A stretch of DNA of 64,000 nt from Siphonodentalium dalli (taxonomy: Eukaryota > Mollusca > Scaphopoda > Gadilida > Siphonodentaliidae): the NCBI GenBank assembly GCA_032622095.1, contig CP136062.1:200019887-200083886 (forward strand). The letters are read 5' to 3'. A program made the translations under genes and the position numbers. A model generated the notes under the pieces. It made no database searches. It worked only from the letters and a program-made list of their open reading frames with translations, and was not told the origin of the DNA. Shown piece after piece: positions 1-10,600 of the stretch; the stretch's first letter is position 1; each line of letters begins with the position of its first letter.

Positions 1-880
1 CTTCGGCTTCTTGAATAATTTGTTTTAAAAGTTCGCGCCATCTGTATTTATAAATTTCTCATTTCGCTGTGTAATTAACGCATGAACTCGAGTGACGACT
101 CAAGGCACATGACGACTAAGGGTCGATTTACGTTACTTGCATGTGTTACACATCTCTGTTCATTGATAAATAATGATGCAATTCTAATGCTGCCCTAGCA
201 ATAATGGGATGGGTTTGGTCTACAATTAATGTGGCCTTTCCATACAAACATGTATATCTGAGGGACACAGTCCTGGGTTTTTTCATTTCATGGGAGTGGT
301 GTAACCATGACACCATAATGGGATTGGTACTTAACCATGTACTAGTACATATTGCCTGCATAGCCACTGTCCATATATTACCCAATTGATTTGATGAGGG
401 TACAGGGTCATTGACCTATTACAATGCCAGAGAAATGTCAGGAAAAGTCAGTAATGCATCCAATACTGGCAATCAGTCTTACTCTTATTGGTTTAAGGTT
501 TGTCCTTTTCATTGGAGTAGAGGTGATGTGCCTACCATCAGGGGTTTGGAGTTTGTCTCATAAATGGAATAATTATGTTATAAGCATCATTCCCAATCCC
601 AAATAGAGCCTTAATTGTAGTTGTCGGTTCCGATTACCATAATAACGCGGTCAATATCTTTATTCTTGCAAAGATGAGTCAAAGATATCAAATAAAGTTG
701 TCCTATAACTTCTTTAAATTATTAGTATCTTATCAAAATTGAGAGGTTTTACACAGCTGTATACTTGTGTACGCATGGTATGTGACCTGACCAAATATTT
801 CACGTCCACTTCATCTATTGAGATGGTATTTTTGAAGAAATCATGATACCGGTAAGGACTATATTTGTCCATAGCAATCA
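1..880. other. Intergenic stretch, nothing recognised
   Basis: AT-rich sequence with only short chance open frames. I see no splice-bounded exon, repeat array or terminal inverted repeat here. Confidence 0.4.
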
Positions 881-881
881 G

Positions 882-1125
882 ACTTCCAACTTTAGTATAA
901 ATTATCACAAGAAAACTCATGGTTTTGATGATGATTTGATCCAAACTCAGGCATGGCTGAGTTACGGCCCTTTGTTTATGGAATTGGTCTCAATTTTTTC
1001 ATTTCCGGATGATAACTTTAGTAAAAATGTACTGAATGAAATGAAATTTGGTATGTGGGTTTACTAGCACAAAATACAGGTCAAGTTCGATTTCTGGTTC
1101 CGCACGCCTATCTTTTATACCTGAG
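882..1125 (+). repeat. Pearl-like core-repeat fragment
   Basis: Contains GATGATAACTTTAGT followed by AAATTTGGTATGTG and then a CAGGTCAA segment. The same order recurs at about 5130-5230 and, more diverged, at 16.8, 29.2, 10.3 and 44.1 kb. In the complete copy at 43.9 kb this block is the tandem core of a pearl-like mobile element, so this is probably a fragment of that class. No ends or target duplication are visible. Confidence 0.45.
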
Positions 1126-3930
1126 GTACATGAAGATTCTGTCATTTCATGCAAGTAATAGTTTTGATTGCATCAATATGTGCCACCGATTTTCTGAGAA
1201 GAATTTAATTTGCATAGTCACATGAATGTTACATGATACATGTACACTGTACCGTAATACCCAAAAGGGGGTTGTACAACAACATACAGATAAAATAGAC
1301 ACTTGGTACATCTGAAGATGAAGTTGATTGTTGGTGTAGATATAGATGACACAATTCCCAAGTTGATCTTGATCATGGTACTATAGAACTCGGATAACTA
1401 GAATCTCTGTGAGTAACAAACAAGCGAGGGTTAATGGCCCTGTAAACTGCTTGTGAACGAGATAGCTAACTGGTTCTTAATTACACCATGTTTCCAAGTA
1501 TCATATCAATCAGTCTAAACACGTCATGATATGATTGCAGACTTGCAGTCAGTCAAAATCGATGTGAGAAATTTTGCAACTTTCACGGTCAAAAGTAGCT
1601 ATTTCCTTGACTCTAGAGGTGTGTTAAAATGTCGTACATGGTCCGTATTCCTTGTAAGTTATACTTCAGTACTTGTAACTCTATATATAAAAGAAAATCC
1701 TATATCTCTTTTATGTAGAAATCTCTTAATGTATCTACTCCACCCAGGATTATAACAATCCTTCTTTGACCCCTTTTTATTATATGCAACCACAACCTTC
1801 ATAGTAGTTGAAAATCAACGTCATACATTAGTATATCGTCGTTTTTCGACTACCTTCATAGCAACACCTTCCAGGGGACTCGGCTTCGTTTATTGGCAAA
1901 TGACACAACTCTTATTATCGTTTCAAATGGACTCTCAGTTTCCTGAACTGAGAGCCATATGTTTATTATAAACATTAAATTCAGATATACGATAATTAAT
2001 ATTTAATTATGTATTTATAATATTTGACAACAAAGGTGAGGGTCACTCAAGGCCCGAGCCCTCTCATGGCCCCTTCTAGTGGCCCCTATCTGAGATGATG
2101 GTCCCTGGAAATGTAACGGATGGGAGGGAGGGTGGGAAATTTTATTATCAAATAGTCTAATGAAATTATGAATAAATGTACACGCTTGTTTTCAATGTAT
2201 AGATCACAATGGGATTGCAATGATACTTCCCTACTCGACGGCTGTTCGAAGCATATCAGCATCATAAGTGTGAAATAATATTATGATCATTTATATTGAT
2301 ATAAATATAATGTGTGTGACTAGATATATGTGTATAGATATGATTTGACAAATAAAATTTGAAATAAACAACAAAATGAAAATAAAACATGACTAAAATC
2401 TCTCAATCACATTATCTTCCTATTTAGGGAACATAATACTGTTCACATTATACATGCATTTCCAGAAGGTAGAGCAGAACAAATGAAACAGCAACTCTCA
2501 CACATACACGTAAGGCTAGTTGGCTACCAGCCTATCAGTTTGAACTTCAGAAACAAAATTTTCTAAATGATACACATTGTCACAGATTGACACAGATACA
2601 GTCAGTCGTCATTACAGATTGTGTCACTCTGATATTAGCCATTGGGGCCCCCATTACCCATTGCCCCCAGCACCACAGTACACGACATGACCCCGTCGGA
2701 TATCGAGAAACGCTCATTTATACCGCTTACGTGCGTTGGTCACTCGATATTCTGAACTATTTTCTGGAGAAATGTCCGCAGATTGATCGTTAGCAGGCAT
2801 ATTGTGGCCGTCGGAGAATGCGGGCCGTTATTTAGGGCATCGAAACCTAAAAGTATAATACTCTACTGCCCAAACAAAGTGTTAATTTTCAGTCGATACA
2901 CGTAACATAACTAACATTGGCTGTCCTGTTATTGCACTAACGTTCGTTGGTATATTCCATGGGCAGTAACTCTAATCTATTAGCTGACGAGAAAACACGT
3001 GGTCGCGTGTTTATATTTCAAAGCACACAGACGATGAAAATTCAATCAAGAATGATTTAACCACCGGTTATTACAAGTCGTAAATAAATTTGTATTATGT
3101 GTATTTTGGCCCGTATATTAAAACACTTATGGGGTGGAATTATGTGCTAATTAAGCCTGATTTATATTGTTGTTTTAAACAGTTTATTGGTATTTCCACA
3201 CATGACTCGTTTGTTCGTCGTTCTCTGCCATGATTGCCGCGGAAGTTGTGACAACCGAAACTACGGGTTTTCCGAAATTGCTACGGTTGTCATTTCCGGT
3301 TTTTCCCGACAACCGAAACCGAACTGATTCCACGGTTAACCGCCCATCTCTAGTAGTTGAGTACATACATGTATAAATTATAACAGTTCCAACATCCTCG
3401 CCCGCCTATAGTACTAGTAAGGTCCAAGTTATTAATCAATATATTACAATGTATATCGTCGTCGTTCAAATAATATTTCCACCACCATTGACCTTCCCTT
3501 CTATGGAGCACACTAAAGATGCATGGAGTCAATTGCCCTTACCATCCCATGAAGTCAGTTGAGTGGATTGACGTCGTTGATTAAAATTTTAACGTTACTA
3601 TCTGTTTTCGCACCAAAATTTACCAACAGTTTCCCAACTTCGTGGTCATGGGGTTTGCAACTCCCCGATTAGCTTCATGACCCAATGGAACACTAACAAT
3701 CATCAGTCAATCCTTAAATACAAGTTCCTTTGGATTTTCTCCCTGTGTCGTAACTCCGCTGCCCTCTGATCGAGGTCTAATCGGAGCAAGCCAAATTCCT
3801 TTCTGTGTTCTTCCTTGACGTAAGTCGGTAGACTGTTCATTGTTCTGGTACCAAGTATTCTTTCGCGGGGGACTCGCCCGTAAACCGAGTACCATACAAG
3901 GGTAGTACGTGGAGCGCTGTAATTACAGCT
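1126..3930. other. Intergenic stretch without recognised gene
   Basis: No exon or RNA gene recognised. Small features only: a short hairpin ACTCTCAG...CTGAGAG near 1932-1955, and a segment at 3230-3330 with repeated CGGAAAT/CCGAAA and GACAACCGAAA motifs in both orientations that may be the remains of a small inverted-repeat element. It could contain 5' exons of the gene at 4384, but none stands out. Confidence 0.35.
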
Positions 3931-3934
3931 GCAT

Positions 3935-4036
3935 ATATGACGAAACCTGATGACTGGGGTAAAGTCAAGCGCTTAGAGCCACCTGGGATAAGCGCTATAT
4001 AAATGATGCGACTTTACTTTACTTTTTACTTTACTA
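3935..4036 (+). mobile_element. SINE 3' end fragment
   Basis: The sequence AGCGCTATATAAATG followed by a simple (ACTTT)-type tail at about 4010-4035 is the usual 3' end layout of tRNA-derived SINEs in marine animals. No A or B box is visible upstream, so it is 5'-truncated. Family assignment is from general knowledge only. Confidence 0.4.
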
Positions 4037-4383
4037 GTAAATTGAGTGTAAACCGCGGCAGTTTTGAATAAGCCATGTGTAACACCGGAATATTATATAA
4101 CGCTAAATTTCGGTCTAAATATTACATCTGTGACATCTATTACAATTGTTTGAGTTAAAAGTGTGCCTTTAAGACTGTAGTATCACTTGGTCTCAATAAT
4201 TATTCCCCCAAACAATTAAATATTCCGCTTCCGAGATTTGACTACTTTTGGCATTTACCAAATACATGTAGCTGCTGCTGAAATAAAAAATAATGTGATT
4301 TCATTTCAAATTTATAGAACATTCTAAAATAACTGGATGATAACTATACTACTTGCAAGCTTTTATTTTATTCAATTTAATAG

Positions 4384-4643
4384 TTGCAGCAGTGCTTGCA
4401 GAGCAACAATGTATCCAAGCAGAGATTCAGAAGGCAGATCTTCCTGAATTTACATCAGATATTGCCGCCGCATTGGAAGCCAAAAAGATTGAGTCAGTAT
4501 GGGGGAAGATGACGACCCAGTTAGCAACATACTGTTACCAAAAGTGGCCACAAATGGATGAAAAGTCCCATTACGCAGTCATTGGTGAGAAAATGTACAG
4601 GAAATGGCCCTGTATTGCACAGGAATCTGGACTCCAACCATGG
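4384..4643 (+). CDS. Exon 1 (first visible) of the SAMD3-like gene
   Basis: The acceptor TTCAATTTAATAG at 4371-4383 precedes about 86 codons, and the donor TGG|GTTAGT follows at 4643/4644. The frame stays open past the donor to a TAA near 4685, but the family match stops at GLQPW, and the next exon continues it in phase 0. The open frame upstream starts only with TTG, so translation does not begin here. The first codon is split, meaning an upstream exon ending in phase 1 is expected but not found. Confidence 0.65.
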
Positions 4644-7600
4644 GTTAGTTTCTATAAATTGTCCCCCGAACAAGCCTTGAAATAATTCTCAATTTCAGAA
4701 TTACAGCCTGTCACCATGACAGGTGCCAAGAAGTTTCAGCCTGTCATTGGAGTTTGTGAGCCTGTCATGAAAAACATCGATCGGCACCAAACAGCCAATC
4801 AGGCTGAATCAGTTTATGAAAATGTTAAAAATGGTGCCCTGCACTCTAGTTTTGATTGTTTACAGACTTCAATGATGGTATTGTAAATTTAATATATTAT
4901 TAGGCTATATTTGGCGATAGAAGCATATTTTGTAGGGGTTTCCTCGACTCAATTGTAATATTTTAGTCCCCTGTAACTGTCTTAACTAATAATCTGGGGG
5001 TCGGTGAACAAACTATGCAACTTTAATCAGCAGTGAGTGTTCGTCCGTCTGTGTATCAAACTTTTCGTTTCTGTATGATAACTTTAGTTTCTATTATTAA
5101 CACATCATAACCAAATTTGGGTTCGGATTTGTTTCCGGTTGATAACTTTAGTACAGTTTAGAGGATTAAGACCAAATTTGGTATGTGACTTTCTGCCAGT
5201 AAAACACAGGTCAACTTCGAAATAAATTAAAGCACCAGGGCATAAAATGTAGCACTTCACTGACAAGTTACCTGCGTTATTGCCATTTTTCGACTTAGAA
5301 AACCCCAAATTTATGGTGTCCGGATGATAACTTCAATTTGGATGATTTGATCATGATAATAAAAATTGATAATTTGTCCCAAAAACGTAAAGCGGCGATT
5401 GACGCTAAACTGGCTTTCAAATAACTCTAGCCAGATCATTTGCTCTTTTTTACAACTTTTGTACCCAAATTTTGCCTCCTTCATTATACATCCTTCATTA
5501 ATTTCAGTCCTTCCTGGTCAAACAAATATCCCAGAAGATTCGTCACAAGCGACTGGCTGAGAAGCAAAAAGGAGAGAAGAACTCAGTTGGATGCAGCTCT
5601 CCCCCACCGCCAAAGAAGGGGCGATTATTCAGGACACATGTACAGCAAGTGCTTGCTAATTCTGATGATACAGAAGCACATTTGGAGGCCCTCACCCTCG
5701 AGTTTAAAAAACAGAGGAAGAACCAAAAACCAGACCACATAAAGATGCTGCTCGAGTCCACACAAAACTACAGGCAAGATCTGCTCAAGTGCGATGATAA
5801 TGGTTCCTTGAATAAAGTTTTGGACAAATTCCCCTGTCTGAGGGACGGGGTTTATGTGAGTAAATTTTAAGATGAGATATTGTTTTAATTGTACCCTCAA
5901 GCCCAAGGCTACATGTAAAGTATAGTTCATAAAACTAGTTTAAAACTTCCAAATTATAACATACCAATCGTATGGCAAGGTATTTTTTATTATTTTGTCC
6001 ATTATAATATTGAGAGCAGGCCTCAAGCTACAGCCCTCTCAATTTTATGGCTTCGGCAATCCGCTACGGCAACCATTGATGTGGGGCCACTTTGCTTCAG
6101 CAAATGGCTTCGGCGTTGCTGATTGCCGTAGCCAATTAAGAGGGCTGAAGCTAGAGGTTGAAAATAGGGCGAAGTCACTTCTCCCTCGTGAGATTTCAGG
6201 GCGACTTTAGACCCAAGTAGAGCGACTTGCCTGAGTTTGTAATAATTAGGCGATATTAGGACGACTTCCACGGTCCCAGGGCGAGAACGTCGCCTTCTAG
6301 CTTGAGGCCTGATTGAGAGGGTGAATTTAGTGACGCTACCCTGCACTACCCATTGTTGAATGGACTCGCCCACTGAATATATTTGTTGGGATGTTCAGAT
6401 AATAAGTTCAACAATTGGCCTGAGGCTGTATGTTGAACTTATTATCTGAACATCCCTACAAATTAATGGGAATCTACTAACTACCCGCCAATGAGTATTC
6501 AGTCAAGTAAGGGTTAAATTATGTTTTTGCAAGTGTGTGACATACACAATAAATGAAGACATAAGGCTGAGTGAAATTGCTAGTGAATTGTTAATATAAT
6601 TGTATTCAGAAGTAATATCTGGTAGCATTTCCCCGGCTAATTGCTTGTAATTGACATATTCATAAGATATACATGTACATGTGTAGTAGAGCCCGGCGAA
6701 GCTTCGAGATTCGATTCGATGTCAGTCGGCCGATTCGGCACAAAACGAATCTCAACTACACCTGACTGCGTGTGGTAACTGTGTGTGGTTTTTGCGTTGT
6801 CATCGTGAAAATGCGACATAAAAATGTAAATAGAGTTATTCCTCTTGTATAAGAAATCAAGTATTCGGTCCGTTTCATTTAGCGTTCCGAAAATTTAACA
6901 CAGATCTACTGTTTGCAACTCTGCCATATAAACTATGAAACTGTGTTGTCGAAATTGACTGGCATCGAGTATATAGACAGAACTGTTATGCTTCCAAAGG
7001 TCCAAAACTGATTGGTGAAACATTCTGTTTTCATATACATGTAATGCGTTCATTTTTGTGTAGTTTTGTTGTGCTCAATGAGGGACATTGGCACAGTATT
7101 GTTGCAACATTAAATTCTGAATTTTTAAATTGAAACATTGTGTCAATTTAATTTGCACCAATGGACCGTCCAATCATATCCGGTGTGTTTCAATTGGGCC
7201 TATATTTCCTAAGATGTATACCCGCTTCCGATCGTTTATAAATTAGAATGAACGTACATGCCACAGTTTTGTGTTTATCCATTGCCAGTTTTACAATTTC
7301 TTACCATACACAATAGTACACATCCGCTCCTAGTTCTGTAGTTTGCAGTGTTTGAGAATGGTCACCGTCACTCAGTGATTAGTTATATTCGATGATATGG
7401 GTACGCTATTAGCTAAGTACGAAAATTATACTCATACACGTGGTCGTAACAGCTTAACTATTGAATGTAGTATAGAATCTGTGTTCTTGGTCATTCATAA
7501 AGACGCGAACTGGGTCATCACAAGAGTCAACCACAATCAACCTGCTCGAATACCCGAGAACGGACCATGTGACGATTGTTGAGTCAACCAATTAGGCCGA

Positions 7601-10600
7601 CTCGACTTGACACCGTGACACGCGATCCGTTATCGGGTATTCCAATCACCGAGCGCGAGTTGTACCGCTCGCGAAGACCCGGTGACACCGATTCGAATAT
7701 AATCTTAGCTGTTATTGATGCCTCCACCAAACGAGTCACTAGCCTTAATATAAAATCAATGTTTAACGATCATAATTGTGTCATTTTACATCGAAATCGG
7801 GCATATCATGATTCGATTCGGTGTCATATCATTTGGGCCGATTCGAGATTCGATTCGAACGAAAATGGCCGATTCACCAGCCCTAATGTGTAGCTCGCAC
7901 AGAGCTTTTGGAGATTTATCATTTCTTAAAAGTTAAAATATATTCTTTCAGATCTGCTATGCCTTTGCTGTACAATTTCGGAGTGACAGACTTGTAGCGA
8001 TGTCATCAAATTTGAAAAAATTCCGGATAGCTGTCCAGGATATCGCCAACATGGATCCCCAGGTTGATATTAAATTGTTCACATGATACCACTTTGCAAT
8101 TGGCCCATTTAAATATAAATGTTGATGGTTCTTTTAACCACAAAAGTGTCCAGTCGCAAGTATCTCATCAGTATTATGATGTTGTACTCAAACTGCCGTA
8201 GCCCGCGATTCCTCCGGCTCTAACAGCTTGGGATATCCACATAGTTTAGCTGCACAATGATATAACTCCAGCTGAGAACGATGGAGCCAATATGACTTTA
8301 ATTGGCTTTAAATATAGACAAAAATATATTTGTTTACATTTGATTTAATGTTGTCAATATACCGTGAAATGCCATGTAAACAAATGTTCGGTTCCTAACT
8401 TTTAAGTCTTTCTTGTCATGTAAACCTCTAATTTACTTCTAATGCGGATGCGTTATATATCACTGCATTCAGGAGACACCATCCGATTTTCATACAAAAA
8501 GTACCGAAACATGTGCCCAGCTCGCTGGGCGGAAATGCCACTATTGACGACTAACGGAAGGGATCACCGGCTCTAACAGCAGATCTCATCCCAATATCCC
8601 AAGCTGTTAGAGCCGGGGGAATCGCAGGCTAACTGTACCGTTGCTATAATTTGTCATTATTAGTGGGCAAACTCCAAGTGTATATACCAATTAAAGTTGC
8701 ACAGTTTGTTGAATTGAATTCTGCACTGTATACATACAGATACAGTGATGCCCGCAATAATTGACCTCTTAACCACTACGGAATTATGGGAATTTTTTCA
8801 GGATTTAGTCAGAAATGGTAAAGCTCTCGTCAATGAATGGCAACAAGCCATATTTCCGACTAGATCCTGAAACATTTCCCATAATTATTTCGTGGTTAAC
8901 AGGTCAATTATTGCGGGCATCACTGTAGAGATACTTTGAACATTCAGAAAACATGTGCTTTCATTTGATGATTCTAACAATTTCAGCAGGTCCTGAGCTA
9001 ATATCTGTGCATTGTTTTGAAGTAAACTTTACATTCACGTTGCCTATAGCATTAGGGTTTCATTTTAAAGCCCGTATCACGGTATGTCCCTTTAAATGTG
9101 ACAATCTTGGTTGACTTTGTTCTCAAATTGAATACACACCTTTTTTTCAGGACTCGGATTTAAACTTATCTGATGTATTGAAGTATGTGGAACGTGAGGT
9201 CCAATACGATCGTGGGCAAAAAGTGTCAAAGTCCATGTCATCGATTGTCGAGATGAAAGAGGTAAACAAATCATCAATATTTCCCTGATTGGTCATTTTG
9301 CTAAATATGACATCCATAATTCATAGGTAATTGTAGTTAAAATTCTATTTCCGTTGTATGTTATAGTACTCAAAATGTACGATTAGAAGTGGGCGGTCAA
9401 TGATGGTGATATTGCTATTAATTAAGATCAAATAAGTAGTTCGTTTCTCAGACACCGCCGCGTCCCGAAAAAAGGTGCGCCTCAGTGCTTTTTATTCCGA
9501 TTCTATCATAAATAAATAAAAAATGAAATCCCTCGTCAAAATGTTTTTTGAAACAAATTTTTTTTTTGAAAAAAACAATTTTCCAATTTTTTCCCCTCTA
9601 TGTTATTGGCATGTAAAACACATCTACATCACTCAATATGCACCAGATATTATGTGTACTTCAAGCAACCATAAGTGTAAAACATATGCCCATTATGTGG
9701 TTGCAGATGAGGTCCATTCACAGCCCAATCTCAGGAATATATATATGTAGTTTTTAATTCCTCACACACTGGTATCCATGCAGAAAATAGTCTTGTGGGA
9801 GAAGAAAAATTACTGCATCTTATCTGTTGGAGGACAGACAATATAGAAGACAATCTATTTCAGAAGTGTTTTAGGCTGAATTATTGAGAATGGGGCTCTA
9901 TCATTGTATAAGGCAGACTTAGACAGGATGAGATCAATACGTGTATACAACACTAACACTGTGGTACAATGGTAGCAGAGAGAAATAAAATAAAAAACTT
10001 ACCTGCCTCACGTATACAATTCTTATCGATAACAAATTAAAAATAAAAACCTGCCTCCCTCACGGTTAAATTTGGCCATAAATAATAAAAATAAATATCT
10101 GCCTCCCTCCTCATTTTGAAAAAAAAGTGTCTGAGAAACGAACTACTTATTTGATCTGGCCTAAGTTTCGGTAATTTCCGGAAACTGATATTAATAAACT
10201 TAATTTATGTTTTTATAAGCGGCGATTATTTTTAGTCGAGTTTTATTTAAAAAAACGAGACTTATGGTTTGGCGAGAGACGGTTGGCGGACGGGCGGGGC
10301 GCCATAATCACCTATAACTCTGAAGTTTATTGACGGATCTTAAAACATTTTGTTGTGTGAGTTTATATCTATGACCGCTCCTTGCATACATAAAATCCGT
10401 TCGGTCTGATTATAGGGGGCGGAGCTATGGCCGCTAATTAAATCATTTTTGCGAATTTTGAGCTCGTTAGCGCGATAACTCAAACAAATATTAACCGATT
10501 TGTTCGAAACTTGCTGTATGACATTTTCACAAGAATATCTTCATCGAGTTCGAAAACCGAGCCGGTCCGATTATAAGGGGCGGAGCTATGACCGCTAATT

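Noticed and set aside
3707-3895. 62-codon minus-strand open frame
   Set aside because: No recognisable motif, no splice signals, ordinary chance length for this composition.
4353-4383. Start of a secreted protein with a hydrophobic N-terminus (FILFNLIVAAVLA)
   Set aside because: The frame begins with TTG, and the hydrophobic run overlaps the polypyrimidine tract and acceptor of the exon. The signal-peptide look is intronic sequence.
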